A stretch of 64,000 nt of DNA from Peteryoungia aggregata LMG 23059 (GCF_030814435.1 NZ_JAUSUW010000017.1:1-64000); one strand, 5' to 3'; shown: positions 8,631 to 17,558, counted from the first letter of the stretch. Program-made: numbers and translations. The notes: generated by a model from the letters alone, not told the origin.

Positions 8631-9371
8631 ATGAAAGTCTTGAGCCTTATACTTTCACTTGCGGCGGCCCCGGTCGCCGCCGCAGACATCGTCCACTTCA
8701 CGACGGAAGACTACCCGCCCTACAACTTCAGGGTCGGCAGCGAAATCCGCGGCGCCGGCTATGATCAGGTCCTTCTGATGATGGAGGAGCTCAAGATCCC
8801 CTATACCCTGGAGATGATGCCTTGGGCCCGGGCCATCGCGCTGGCGCAGAGCGAGCCGATGCATTGCGTCTTTACAACTGCCCATATCCCAGAGCGCGAC
8901 AAGCTGTTCAGATGGGTGGAACCGATTGCCGTCGGCCGCAACTTCATGGTCGCCCACAAGGGGTCGGGCATCAAGGTTGCAAACATAGAGGAAGCCAAGA
9001 CCTACATCGTCGGCACCCAGCGCAACGACTACACCCAGACGCTGCTGGAAAACGAAGGCTTCTCCAAGATCGATCTCGCCACCGACCTGAAGCTCACTCT
9101 GAAGAAATTGCAGAGCAAGCGCATCGACCTGATGCCGATCTCAGAACAGCATTACATGGAGCTCCAGGAAAAGGGTGAGGAACTGGAAGCGCAGTTCGTC
9201 TTCTCGGAGCAGAAATTCGCCATCGCCTGCAACGCGAATTTCCCTGAGGATCTCCTTGCCCGCATGCAGGGCGCACTCGACAAGCTGATCGCCGACGGCA
9301 CCCAGGCCGAGATCTTCGAGACCTACAATCTGCGCTACTCGAACTTCGGGATGATCGCCGCCAAACCCTGA
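8631..9371 (+). CDS. Periplasmic family-3-like solute-binding protein
   Basis: This 246-residue protein opens with a short signal peptide (cleavage probably after about residue 18, AAPVAAA) and then HFTTEDYPPYNF, the hallmark of family-3 amino-acid-type binding proteins. MPWARAIALAQ and the two-lobe layout match the transporter-less group often linked to signalling proteins. No permease or ATPase gene is adjacent. The nearest partner is the HAMP-PAS-GGDEF-EAL gene immediately upstream, preceding it by 24 bp, with a good GAGAGGG ribosome site. A sensory rather than a transport role is therefore plausible. Confidence 0.8.
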   Translation: MKVLSLILSLAAAPVAAADIVHFTTEDYPPYNFRVGSEIRGAGYDQVLLMMEELKIPYTLEMMPWARAIALAQSEPMHCVFTTAHIPERDKLFRWVEPIAVGRNFMVAHKGSGIKVANIEEAKTYIVGTQRNDYTQTLLENEGFSKIDLATDLKLTLKKLQSKRIDLMPISEQHYMELQEKGEELEAQFVFSEQKFAIACNANFPEDLLARMQGALDKLIADGTQAEIFETYNLRYSNFGMIAAKP

Positions 9372-9449
9372 CGGCTCAGACATCAGTCTTGACTTTCGTG
9401 CCGTTTCGCTGTCCGGAAAGGCAAAGAACCTCAAGACGGATCTCGGGCA

Positions 9450-10175
9450 ATGATCATCCTGGCCGGCCTCGGCAATCCCGGTGCGCAATATCAGAAGAAC
9501 CGGCACAATATCGGCTTCATGGCTGTGGACGCGATCCAGCGCCGCCACGGCTTTTCGCCGTGGGCGAAGAAGTTCAAGGCGGAGATCTCCGAGGGAACAC
9601 TCGCCGGCGAAAAGGTTATGCTGATCAAGCCGCAGACCTTCATGAACCTCTCGGGCGAAAGCGTCGGCGAGGCCATGCGCTTCTACAAGCTTGGGCCCGA
9701 AGACATCGTCGCAATCTATGACGAACTCGATCTCCTGCCCGGCAAGGCCCGCATCAAGACCGGCGGCGGCCATGGCGGCCACAACGGGATCAAGTCGATC
9801 GACGCCCATTGCGGCCTGAACTACCGGCGCCTGCGCCTCGGCATCGGCCATCCCGGCGACAAGTCCAAAGTCCACAACCACGTGCTCGGCGATTTTGCCA
9901 AGCTGGACGCCGAATGGCTCGATCCGCTGCTCGAAGCGCTCGCCGACAATGCCGAGATGCTGGTGCGTGGTGAGGATTCGCAGCTGATGAACAAGCTGGC
10001 GCTGGCAACCGGGGCCAAGGCCGAGGACGAGAAGCCGGCCAAGGCACCCAAGGCACCCAAACCCGCCCAGTCCCACATCCACCAGGCCCGCAATTTCAAC
10101 CAGCCGAAGAAGCTTCCCGAGACCGGCCCCATGGCCGAGAAGCTGAAGAAGATGTTCGGTCCCAAGGGCGACTGA
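9450..10175 (+). CDS. pth: Peptidyl-tRNA hydrolase with alphaproteobacterial C-terminal tail
   Basis: The enzyme releases tRNA from prematurely dropped peptidyl-tRNA. The catalytic core shows [18 protein letters not shown] (active-site His in RHNIGF), [11 protein letters not shown] and YDELDLLPG with [12 protein letters not shown]. It has 241 residues, about 45-50 more than E. coli Pth. The extra C-terminus is Lys/Ala/Pro-rich, contains a repeated KAPKA unit and ends in KKMFGPKGD; such tails occur in other Alphaproteobacteria. The start ATG is the first that gives the canonical [11 protein letters not shown] opening. Confidence 0.96.
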   Translation: MIILAGLGNPGAQYQKNRHNIGFMAVDAIQRRHGFSPWAKKFKAEISEGTLAGEKVMLIKPQTFMNLSGESVGEAMRFYKLGPEDIVAIYDELDLLPGKARIKTGGGHGGHNGIKSIDAHCGLNYRRLRLGIGHPGDKSKVHNHVLGDFAKLDAEWLDPLLEALADNAEMLVRGEDSQLMNKLALATGAKAEDEKPAKAPKAPKPAQSHIHQARNFNQPKKLPETGPMAEKLKKMFGPKGD

Positions 10176-10243
10176 CACCGATCTTGTCGGGCACCTCCCC
10201 TGCCCGGCTTACAAATCCCGCGCAAAACGACCGGAAGACGACC

Positions 10244-11173
10244 ATGAGCCACGACATCACCACCGACCTCGTCACCCTGCGCGACTACTGGCGTTATGCC
10301 ATCTCCCGCTTCAATGCTGCGGAACTGAGCTATGGCCACGGCACCCATACCGCCGTCGATGATGCCGCCTTCCTCGTGCTCGACAGCCTTGATCTCCCGA
10401 TCGACACGCTCGATCCCTTCCTCGATGCAAAGCTGCTCCCCGCCGAGCGCCGCCTGCTCGCCGACCGCATCGAGACACGCGTCGCGACCCGCAAGCCCTC
10501 GGCCTATCTCACCGGCCGCTCCTACATCCAGGGCATGCGCTTCTTCGTCGACGAGCGCGTGATCGTGCCGCGCTCGCATATCGGCGAGATCCTGTTCAAC
10601 GAATATGGCGGCGAATTCGGCTCCACCTTCCTGCCCGATCCCTTCGCGGTCGAAAGCGTCGTCGACATCTGCACCGGCTCCGGCTGCCTCGCCATCCTCG
10701 CCTCGAAATTCTTCCCGCACGCATCGGTGGATGCCGTGGATCTCTCCGCCTATGCGCTGGAGGTTGCGGAAAAGAATCGCCAGGCCTATGGCCTCGAAGA
10801 CCAGCTGACGCTGCACCAGGGCGATCTCTTTGCGCCACTGTCAGGCCGGAAGTTCGACCTCATTATCACCAACCCGCCCTATGTCGACCACGAAGCCATG
10901 GACGCCTTCCCGGCCGAATACCGCGCCGAACCCGCCATGGCCCATGACGGCGGCGAAGACGGCCTCGACCTCGTCCGCACGCTGCTCATTGAGGCCCCGA
11001 AGCACCTCAATCCCGGCGGCGGCATGCTCTGCGAAATCGGCCGCGGTCGCGACATCCTCGAAGCCGAATTCCCCGACCTCGATTTCCTCTGGGTCGAGAC
11101 GACGGAAGAAGAAGACGCGGTGTTCTGGATCTCGGCGGAAGCGCTCGGCGTGAAGGCGAAGAAGGGCAAGTGA
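10244..11173 (+). CDS. prmB: Ribosomal protein L3 N5-glutamine methyltransferase
   Basis: This 309-residue enzyme transfers a methyl group from S-adenosylmethionine to a glutamine of ribosomal protein L3. The SAM pocket is DICTGSGCLAIL (about 157-168), and the glutamine-binding NPPY is in IITNPPYVDHEAM. The N-terminal helical domain begins with TTDLVTLRDYWRYAISRF. The start at 10244 was chosen over 10184 because GGAAGACG precedes it and the family starts here. It follows pth by about 70 bp. PrmB is preferred to PrmC because of the N-terminal helical segment and the PYVDHEAM continuation. Confidence 0.92.
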   Translation: MSHDITTDLVTLRDYWRYAISRFNAAELSYGHGTHTAVDDAAFLVLDSLDLPIDTLDPFLDAKLLPAERRLLADRIETRVATRKPSAYLTGRSYIQGMRFFVDERVIVPRSHIGEILFNEYGGEFGSTFLPDPFAVESVVDICTGSGCLAILASKFFPHASVDAVDLSAYALEVAEKNRQAYGLEDQLTLHQGDLFAPLSGRKFDLIITNPPYVDHEAMDAFPAEYRAEPAMAHDGGEDGLDLVRTLLIEAPKHLNPGGGMLCEIGRGRDILEAEFPDLDFLWVETTEEEDAVFWISAEALGVKAKKGK

Positions 11174-11183
11174 GGCGCAAGCC

Positions 11184-11582
11184 TCACCAGGTGAAGGTTT
11201 CGACCCGATACCAGAAGAGATCGACGAGTGCGGCAAGCCCCCAGTCTATAAAGTAGGCAGCAAGCCGTGATGCGTCCCGCCCCAAAAGCAGGATGAGAAA
11301 GCCGCTGAACATGGCCCAGCCAACCGCAAGCCGCAGATTGTGCAGGCTGTCGAGACGATAATAGCCCGCCTCGTCATATTCGGTCTTGAAGATCAGGTCG
11401 TGCCAACTGAAGCCGTCGCTGATGGCAAGATCCATCATCGGCCGATCCGACAGCCGATCCGGCAGGATGTTGAAAACGGCGCGCACCACATGGCCGATTG
11501 CGCCCATGATCGCAAAGATCCCGACCGCCACGACATAGTGCCAGGTAGCCGCCTCGGGGAGTGTCTGCAGGTCAGGACTCAT
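11184..11582 (-). CDS. Small integral membrane protein of unknown function
   Basis: A 132-residue protein with a likely membrane helix at about 16-37 (YVVAVGIFAIMGAIGHVVRAVF), a polar middle part rich in Asp and Tyr, and two further helices at about 85-101 and 109-122. The C-terminus ends WYRVETFTW. I do not recognise a family. The ATG at 11582 is preferred to a TTG two codons earlier; no strong ribosome site is seen for either. It converges with prmB, whose stop is 10 bp away. Confidence 0.65.
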   Translation of the reverse strand: MSPDLQTLPEAATWHYVVAVGIFAIMGAIGHVVRAVFNILPDRLSDRPMMDLAISDGFSWHDLIFKTEYDEAGYYRLDSLHNLRLAVGWAMFSGFLILLLGRDASRLAAYFIDWGLAALVDLFWYRVETFTW

Positions 11583-11703
11583 GGCCAAAGTCTATGCCCG
11601 CACACGTAATCAATTGGTTTCGGCTTCTCGTGACACACGGGATGGCATAGGCTGAGAGCCACCCCTCCCCGGCCCGACCGAAACTGGAGAGCCGCCAACA
11701 CCC

Positions 11704-12120
11704 TTAAGGTCGTGCTGCCAACGCAGCTCTGAGGGTCTCGCCCGCATGTGTCTCGAACCAACGAAGCATGTCAGACATCCCGACTGCTTCTCCCGTACCG
11801 GGCTTCGCGCCACAGAGCTCAGCACACGCAGCAGCCATCGCGGTCATAACTCGGGCAGTCTCCGGCACATAGGCGAGATCGTCATTGGCTTCATGACGCT
11901 TGCGGATGATGGCGTAACGCATGGTCTCCGGATAGGTCCATGCGCTCGTCAGCACATCCTGTACGCTGACGGCCTGCCCGTTGACGACAGTCGTCGCACC
12001 GCGATCGGTCTCACGATACCCAGCAGTCTCGACCTCTTCGCAGAAGTCGATGGAAGCCAGCATCATCCGCCTGACAAGAGCCCAGTCGGTCTGCGCAGAT
12101 GCATTCGCCATATCGCTCAC
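11704..12120 (-). CDS. Conserved-looking cytosolic protein coupled to clpS
   Basis: The predicted protein has 138 residues, no signal or membrane helix, and a mixed helical make-up with several Ala-Met stretches (MTAMAAACAELCGAKPG). Its ATG overlaps the clpS stop (ATGA at 12117-12120), so translation is probably coupled to clpS. I recognise no domain. The coupling and the normal codon use argue that it is real; a link to the N-degron pathway is only a guess from position. Confidence 0.65.
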   Translation of the reverse strand: MSDMANASAQTDWALVRRMMLASIDFCEEVETAGYRETDRGATTVVNGQAVSVQDVLTSAWTYPETMRYAIIRKRHEANDDLAYVPETARVMTAMAAACAELCGAKPGTGEAVGMSDMLRWFETHAGETLRAALAARP

Positions 12121-12425
12121 TCCTCCGGTTCAGCCGTAAACAACAGCGGCATGCCCGCTTCCTTGGCCAGGTCCATGGCTTCCGTCACCTTCGTCTCGGC
12201 AATCTCGCGCGTGCAGACCACGACCACCGCCGAGCCGAACTTGTGCGCCGTCATCATGACGCGGTAGCCCGTCTCCTCGCTCATCCGGAACACGACCTTC
12301 AAGACGATCGTAACGAAGTCGCGCGGCGTGTAGTCGTCATTGTGCAGCAGCACCTTGTAGAGCCGGGGCTTTTCCAGCTTCGGCTTGGTCACCGTCTTCG
12401 GCGTCAGCACCGTATCCTTCGCCAT
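12117..12425 (-). CDS. clpS: ClpS adaptor of the ClpAP protease
   Basis: This 102-residue adaptor delivers N-degron substrates to ClpA. The core carries the signature LYKVLLHNDDYTPRDFV (binding-pocket Asn-Asp-Asp), HKFGSAVV and the final TREIAETKV helix. The start at 12425 is preceded by CCGGAGGAATC. A basic N-terminal extension (KDTVLTPKTVTKPKLEKP) precedes the core and fits the part that engages ClpA. clpA itself is not adjacent. The downstream 138-residue gene overlaps it by four bases. Confidence 0.95.
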   Translation of the reverse strand: MAKDTVLTPKTVTKPKLEKPRLYKVLLHNDDYTPRDFVTIVLKVVFRMSEETGYRVMMTAHKFGSAVVVVCTREIAETKVTEAMDLAKEAGMPLLFTAEPEE

Positions 12426-12464
12426 GATTCCTCCGGCAACTGCGGCACTCAATGCCCGCAACAC

Positions 12465-12493
12465 TTGACCCTGCCCCTCCTATACCCCATAGG
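12465..12493 (+). promoter_or_regulatory. Likely sigma-70-type promoter of ychF
   Basis: TTGACC and CATAGG are separated by 17 bp, 42 bp before the ychF start and in the gap between the divergent clpS and ychF genes. It matches the style of the L25 promoter in this window. Confidence 0.55.
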
Positions 12494-12534
12494 CGTGGGC
12501 AACGAAAATCCATCCCGAGCAGGTATTCAGAGCC

Positions 12535-13638
12535 ATGGGCTTCAAATGCGGTATCGTCGGGCTTCCGAATGTCGGCAAGTCCACCCTCTTCAACGCGCTG
12601 ACCAAGACGGCCGCCGCCCAGGCAGCCAACTATCCCTTCTGCACGATCGAGCCGAACACCGGTGAAGTGGCCGTTCCCGATCCGCGCATGAAGAAGCTGG
12701 CCGACATCGCCGGCTCGAAGGAAATCATCCCGACCCGCATCTCCTTCGTCGACATCGCCGGCCTCGTGCGCGGCGCGTCCAAGGGTGAAGGCCTCGGCAA
12801 CAAGTTCCTCGCCAACATCCGCGAAGTCGATGCCGTGGTCCACGTGCTGCGCTGCTTCGAAGACGATGACATCACCCATGTCGAAGGCAAGATCGACCCG
12901 GTCGGTGACGCCGACACCATCGAGACCGAGCTGATGCTCGCCGACCTCGAAAGCCTGGAACGCCGCGTCGAACAGACCCGCAAGCGGGCCGCCTCCAAGG
13001 ACAAGGAATCGACCGCCCAGCTGCCGATCATGGAGCAGGTGGTGAAGCTCCTCAACGAAGGCAAGCCAGCCCGCCTTCTCCTGAAGACGCTTGCCCCCGA
13101 CGAGATCGAGATCCTCAAGGGCCTCAACCTCCTTACCTCGCATCCGGTCCTCTATGTCTGCAACGTCGCCGAAGGTGACGCCGCAACCGGCAACAAGCAC
13201 ACCGAAGCCGTCGCCAAGATGGCAACGGAACAGGGTGCGGAATGCGTCATCATCTCGGCTGCCATCGAAGCCGAAGTGGCCCAGCTGCCGGAAGAGGAAG
13301 CCACCGAATTCCTCTCCGCACTCGGCCTCGACGAAGCCGGCCTCGACCGCCTGATCCGCGCCGGTTACCATCTGCTGGATCTGATCACCTATTTCACCGT
13401 CGGTCCGAAGGAATGCCGCGCCTGGACCATCGTCCGCGGCACCAAGGCGCCCCAAGCCGCCGGCGTGATCCACACCGATTTCGAACGCGGCTTCATCCGC
13501 GCCTTCACCATTTCCTATGACGACTACATCGCCTTCAAGGGCGAAGTCGGCGCCAAGGAAGCCGGCAAGGGCCGAGACGAAGGCAAGGAATATGTCGTGC
13601 ATGACGGCGACGTCATCCACTTCCGCTTCAACACCTGA
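12535..13638 (+). CDS. ychF: Redox-responsive ribosome-binding ATPase/GTPase YchF
   Basis: This 367-residue Obg-family P-loop protein prefers ATP and binds the ribosome. The G1 loop is GLPNVGKST (about 8-16), the switch region [12 protein letters not shown] follows, and G3 is [20 protein letters not shown]. The middle is a coiled insertion (about 130-200), and the C-terminal TGS domain ends in [14 protein letters not shown]. Length and start are standard. A degraded copy of the last third of the TGS domain lies about 1.3 kb downstream, beyond the transporter gene. Confidence 0.97.
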   Translation: MGFKCGIVGLPNVGKSTLFNALTKTAAAQAANYPFCTIEPNTGEVAVPDPRMKKLADIAGSKEIIPTRISFVDIAGLVRGASKGEGLGNKFLANIREVDAVVHVLRCFEDDDITHVEGKIDPVGDADTIETELMLADLESLERRVEQTRKRAASKDKESTAQLPIMEQVVKLLNEGKPARLLLKTLAPDEIEILKGLNLLTSHPVLYVCNVAEGDAATGNKHTEAVAKMATEQGAECVIISAAIEAEVAQLPEEEATEFLSALGLDEAGLDRLIRAGYHLLDLITYFTVGPKECRAWTIVRGTKAPQAAGVIHTDFERGFIRAFTISYDDYIAFKGEVGAKEAGKGRDEGKEYVVHDGDVIHFRFNT

Positions 13639-13659
13639 TCCCAAGATTTCCAGATTCTA

Positions 13660-13693
13660 AAAAGGGCGCCTGCGGCAAGCACGGCGCCCTTTT
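13660..13693. terminator. Bidirectional terminator between ychF and the TDT transporter
   Basis: AAAAGGGCGCC pairs with GGCGCCCTTTT around a 12-base loop, with T-runs at both ends depending on strand. It lies 21 bp after the ychF stop and 12 bp before the converging transporter stop. Confidence 0.85.
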
Positions 13694-13705
13694 CTATGCC
13701 TGCTC

Positions 13706-14698
13706 TCACTCCGGCAGGAACAGATGGCCGGCGAAGAAGGCCTTGAGCGTGGCTGCAAACACCAGCGTCACGACGACCGTGATAAAGGCGACAAGCAGCC
13801 AGAGCGCCGGCTCCATCAGCGGGAATGGATGCGCATGCGCCGCCTTCATGCTCGCGGTGACAAAGGCAGCACTCGGGAACGTATAGCCCCACCAGGACAT
13901 GGCGAAGGGCACGCTGCGAAACTTCGACATCATCAGCAGCATGACGGCAGCGACAAGCACGGCATAGCCATAGATGGCAAGCGGCCCCGGCCCGAAGCCA
14001 TCAGTCAGGAGTGCCAGCGCCAGGCTGCCTACGGCCGGCGGCGCAAGCAGGATGACAAGCGTCGGCCACATCTTGGCCGGCAGGATCGGGCCGGTCGAGA
14101 TCCGGTAGAGGATCAGCGGCTGCACGATCACCCAGAGCAGCGCACCCAGCCCGAACAGCATCCAGGACACGGTGATGAAGCCCAGCTTGGCTCCGATGAC
14201 AGGTGCGAGCACATTGCCGACCAGCGGCAGCAGCAGAGGCGGTGTGAGCGTGGCTGCCTCGCGCGGACTGACGAGAAGTCCGCGCACGATATAGGCCCCG
14301 ATCGTCAGATGAATGGCGACCGCCACACCCCAGATCACCGCAGCAAGATCGAAAGAATAGGGCAAAAATCCACCGGCAATGATCATCAGGCCGATCGACA
14401 GCCCCCCGGCAAAGGCACTGCGGATCGGATGTTTGAGATCCGAAACCAGCGCCTCGGGATGACGCAGGACCCGCAGGGCATGACCGATGAAGATGATGCA
14501 CCAGAAGACACCGGTCGCCAGCATCAGCCCCTCGCCGATCACAGCCGGCGCACCCAGCATGACAGAGGCCTCCCGCCAGGTCATGGCGAGACCGCCAAGC
14601 CCCATCGGCACGGCAAAAAGTGGCAGCGGAAGATGGCGCAAGCCCGGAGCCGTTTCGGACGGCACAAGAGCCGGAGAGGAATGCTGAATGCTGGTCAT
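13706..14698 (-). CDS. TDT-family transporter (TehA/SLAC1-like anion or C4-dicarboxylate carrier)
   Basis: The 330-residue protein has about ten hydrophobic helices with the family opening LPLPLFAVPMGLGGLAMTW and a conserved SWWGYTFPSAAF near the end. The fold family covers TehA, malate permeases and SLAC1 channels; tellurite or dicarboxylate export cannot be told apart from sequence alone. The start at 14698 is preferred to one 13 codons upstream because the latter lies outside the conserved part. The gene is flanked by the true ychF 3' end and a decayed copy of it in direct orientation, suggesting it came in as a small insertion. Confidence 0.85.
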   Translation of the reverse strand: MTSIQHSSPALVPSETAPGLRHLPLPLFAVPMGLGGLAMTWREASVMLGAPAVIGEGLMLATGVFWCIIFIGHALRVLRHPEALVSDLKHPIRSAFAGGLSIGLMIIAGGFLPYSFDLAAVIWGVAVAIHLTIGAYIVRGLLVSPREAATLTPPLLLPLVGNVLAPVIGAKLGFITVSWMLFGLGALLWVIVQPLILYRISTGPILPAKMWPTLVILLAPPAVGSLALALLTDGFGPGPLAIYGYAVLVAAVMLLMMSKFRSVPFAMSWWGYTFPSAAFVTASMKAAHAHPFPLMEPALWLLVAFITVVVTLVFAATLKAFFAGHLFLPE

Positions 14699-14855
14699 GA
14701 AAATCTCGTCAAACAGGGAAACAGGGCAAAGCGGCACGCCGCCCCACCCTGATCGTTTTATCCTATACTCAGATCTTCATCATCGGGCAGCTGGAAATGC
14801 AGAAATCGAATAAACGGGGCAGCTCGCCATCAGCAAGGTTGCCAGAAGCACGCCC

Positions 14856-14962
14856 CTTTTTAGGCCGAAGTCTGGCCAGGCAAGCCAGCAAGGGCCGCGA
14901 CGAAGGCGAGCAACATGTCGTCCACGACGGGTGACGTCATCTACTTCCGCTTCAACACCTGA
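14856..14962 (+). pseudogene. Decayed duplicate of the ychF 3' end
   Basis: From about 14875 to the TGA at 14962 the sequence aligns with the last 87 bases of ychF (13552-13638), by my hand count with 11 mismatches and one inserted G in GACGGGTGACG. That insertion shifts the frame, so VVHDG is followed by a stop, while the next bases encode DVIYFRFNT in another frame. Similarity continues more weakly upstream to about 14856 and stops about three bases after the stop codon. The fragment has no start and cannot be functional. It lies in the 316-base stretch 14699-15014, which otherwise shows no gene. Confidence 0.85.
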
Positions 14963-15014
14963 TCGCGTTTACTGCCCTGAACGCAACCCCGGAGCGGTTT
15001 GATTCGGAGGCTAG

Positions 15015-16463
15015 ATGAACCAGAGACTGAAGCGCATCGGCCTGGCTGCCTGCCTGATCCTGCCGCTCGCGGGATGGGCAGATGCTGCGGCCGAGGAAAC
15101 GGTACCAGCTGAAGCCCTCAAGAAGGCCTTTGACGCCTTGCTTCCGCTCGGAGGCGAGCTCGCGCGTTTCGTCACCGTCAAACAGACGTGGCGGGGCTAC
15201 GAATACGAGGTGCGCGTCGATCCGCCTCTCCTTTTTCGGGAACTCGCGCATACCGGCCTGACCGTCTCTGGCCTTGACCCCTTCATTCTGAATTTCACGC
15301 GACAGCCCGCAGGGACCTGGGGCTTCGAGCAATACGGTTCCTACGACATCAAGGCTCAACTCGGCAGCGGCCCCTCCGCACCACGCTTGATCTACAGGGC
15401 TGCAACGACTGCGACGGAGGCGCAACTTTCGGACGATTTACGCACCCAGCCACAGCTCAAGTCCACCATCAGCGACCTTGAGGTCTCCCTCTGGACGGAG
15501 CGTAGCTTCCGCTCGCGCACGGTCGGCACTTTGTATCTTGATCAGACGATGAAGGACGTGACGCCAGAGCACGCCGATCTGGAGATCAACACCACTGAAT
15601 TGCGAGTGAGAGATGGCGATCGGCTCGGAGAGATATCCGCAAGGAAGATGACCACCAAAGTGGTGGCAACGGATGCTCGCTATCGCGCCGTACAGGACCT
15701 CTTTGCCGAATGGCTTTCGCTTGTGCAAGGCAAGCAGGAAGCTGCTGCGATCGCAGATCAGCTACGTCCCGGCCTGCAGGCCCTCATGCCGATTGCGGCG
15801 GAGCTGAAACAAACCGGCTCCATTGAGGACGCGATATGGGCAGTAGACGGATGGGAAATGGGCGTCGACAATCTTGGCTACAGCCTGGAAGCCTCGAATC
15901 TCGCCACGGAGCCCACCATCCACACAGAAGTGAACGTCTCAGGGATCGATACGAGAGGGCGGCTGACGCCCAGCATGGCCAAGCTTGTACCCGAACGGGC
16001 CAAGCTGTCTTTCACCATTGATGGGCTGAACTTCCAGAAGCCGTGGGAATACATCGTCGACGGCGCCAATTTCGGTGCGAGACAGTGGCTGAACGAAAAC
16101 CAGCGACAGCTGGCGATCAATTATCTCGTCCCGAAACGCACGGTCGATGTGACGGTAGATGAGCTCGAGCTTGAAACAGCGCTCTATCAGGTGACGGCGA
16201 CAGGAACGATGAGCGTTGACCGCAACGGCGCGCGACCATCCTTCGCTCTCAGGATAACGACAGCTGACCTTGATCCGCTTGTGAAGTACCTGCAGGAGAA
16301 TACCAAGCGCTTCCCGCAGTTCGGCCAATATGCGTTCTTCGCCCTGATGGCACAGGGCTTCGCCGGCAGGACGGCAGACGGGGCAATGTCTTGGGATGTC
16401 GTGTTGGACGCAGATGGTCGCCTCACGATCAACGGCCGCGACTTCGCGCCGCCCCGGTTGTGA
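15015..16463 (+). CDS. Exported protein of unknown function
   Basis: A 482-residue protein with a clear signal peptide (about 1-26, RIGLAACLILPLAGWADA followed by AEE). The mature part is rich in beta-type alternation, with repeated lipid-groove-like phrases such as VDVTVDELELETALYQVTATG near the C-terminus and a final LTINGRDFAPPRL. It loosely resembles the periplasmic DUF945/DUF2125 or AsmA-like proteins, but I cannot assign it. GGAG two codons before the ATG supports the start. It stands alone, with the ychF fragment just before it. Confidence 0.75.
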   Translation: MNQRLKRIGLAACLILPLAGWADAAAEETVPAEALKKAFDALLPLGGELARFVTVKQTWRGYEYEVRVDPPLLFRELAHTGLTVSGLDPFILNFTRQPAGTWGFEQYGSYDIKAQLGSGPSAPRLIYRAATTATEAQLSDDLRTQPQLKSTISDLEVSLWTERSFRSRTVGTLYLDQTMKDVTPEHADLEINTTELRVRDGDRLGEISARKMTTKVVATDARYRAVQDLFAEWLSLVQGKQEAAAIADQLRPGLQALMPIAAELKQTGSIEDAIWAVDGWEMGVDNLGYSLEASNLATEPTIHTEVNVSGIDTRGRLTPSMAKLVPERAKLSFTIDGLNFQKPWEYIVDGANFGARQWLNENQRQLAINYLVPKRTVDVTVDELELETALYQVTATGTMSVDRNGARPSFALRITTADLDPLVKYLQENTKRFPQFGQYAFFALMAQGFAGRTADGAMSWDVVLDADGRLTINGRDFAPPRL

Positions 16464-16533
16464 AAGCAACCCGCGACTGAAGCCGGCGGCCACCGGGAAA
16501 CACCCGAAGGGCCGCCGATCTCACAGTCTGACC

Positions 16534-16740
16534 TCAGGCCCGCTTCACCGGGCAGGTCGAGAGTCCGAAAATCGAATAGAGCGGGCAGGTCGACATCAGG
16601 CCGGTTGCAAGCGGCACCACGCCGATCAGCGTGTAATAGCGCCACCAGGCACCCGGATAGATGAAGAAGAGCGACAGCAGCGCGAGGCCCGCGACGATTC
16701 TCAGGATGCGATCGATGGAGCCGACATTCTTGGCAAACAT
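16534..16740 (-). CDS. YgaP-like small membrane protein (DUF2892)
   Basis: The 68-residue protein opens FAKNVGSIDRILRIVAGLAL and has two hydrophobic helices; CPLYSIFGLSTCP closes it. This is the DUF2892/YgaP membrane domain, here without a rhodanese domain. GGAGGGAAAGACC precedes the start at 16740. The Crp/Fnr-type regulator gene lies 90 bp upstream on the same strand, and a perfect 13-bp palindrome lies between them, so the regulator probably controls this gene. Confidence 0.88.
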   Translation of the reverse strand: MFAKNVGSIDRILRIVAGLALLSLFFIYPGAWWRYYTLIGVVPLATGLMSTCPLYSIFGLSTCPVKRA

Positions 16741-16802
16741 GGTCTTTCCCTCCGTTTGGTTTGACAATGGGGCCAGACTAGCGGTGTCGCACTCAGCCGT
16801 CG

Positions 16803-16815
16803 GTGACTTAGTCAC
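16803..16815. promoter_or_regulatory. Perfect palindrome GTGACTTAGTCAC, likely Crp/Fnr-family operator
   Basis: The six-base arms GTGACT and AGTCAC flank a single T. It lies 63-75 bp upstream of the DUF2892 start and 16 bp past the Crp/Fnr gene stop. Its symmetry and place suggest that it binds the neighbouring regulator. Confidence 0.55.
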
Positions 16816-16830
16816 GGGCTTTGCGAAGTC

Positions 16831-17493
16831 TTAACCCTCTCCCATCCTTGCCATCCGGGCGAGTTCCTTGCGCGCGATGATCCGGATCTGCCCGCGCTCG
16901 TTGGAGAGCACGCCCTTCGAGGCCAGCGCCTCCAGCCGTCGGGAGATCACCTCGCGCGCAGTGCCGATGATGACGGCGAGTTCCTGATGCGTCAGGGAGA
17001 CCTGCCCCGCCTCGTCAGCCCGCTCCACCAGTGCATGGGCCAGCCGCTGCTCGACCTTGACGAAGGCCACCTGCTCCAGCACGAACATCAGATCACCGAG
17101 ACGGTCGGCAAAGGCCTTGAAGACAAACCCGCGAAAGGCAGCCGATTCCGCCATCAGCCGTTCGAAGACATCAGGCGGCACCATGACGACAACCAGGTCG
17201 CTCTCGGCAATCGCCTCGCCACTATAGGGCGCACCGCCGAGCACGCCGAGTGTCGTCTGCACGCAGGTCTCTCCCGGCGTGACCGCATAGAGCAACAATT
17301 CGCGCCCGTTGCGCCCGGTGAGATAGACACCAATCCGCCCCGAGAGCAAGACGACGAAACTCCGGGCCTGGTCACCGGGCCTGAACAGCGTCGCGCGGTG
17401 GGGCACATGGACAGGTGTCAACCCCTCCAGCACATGCCTGGCATCGGCATCCAATGACGCCAGAAAGCCCGTCTCATCGACCCAAGCCGCCAT
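16831..17493 (-). CDS. Crp/Fnr-family transcriptional regulator
   Basis: The 220-residue protein has a cyclic-nucleotide-type beta-roll (RPGDQARSFVVLLSGRIGVYL at about 38-58), a long dimer helix (about 115-140, FADRLGDLMFVLEQVAFVKVEQRL) and a winged helix with the recognition helix GTAREVISRRLEALASKGV (about 177-195). It lacks the N-terminal cysteine cluster of oxygen-sensing Fnr, having one Cys only (in GETCVQTTLG), so it is not a classical iron-sulfur sensor. Members next to DUF2892 genes are common; the signal is unknown. Confidence 0.9.
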   Translation of the reverse strand: MAAWVDETGFLASLDADARHVLEGLTPVHVPHRATLFRPGDQARSFVVLLSGRIGVYLTGRNGRELLLYAVTPGETCVQTTLGVLGGAPYSGEAIAESDLVVVMVPPDVFERLMAESAAFRGFVFKAFADRLGDLMFVLEQVAFVKVEQRLAHALVERADEAGQVSLTHQELAVIIGTAREVISRRLEALASKGVLSNERGQIRIIARKELARMARMGEG

Positions 17494-17558
17494 GGACCAC
17501 CTCCCGATTTCCGCTTATGAACCATAATCACAGACAACGGCATGGGAGAACAGCGCGC

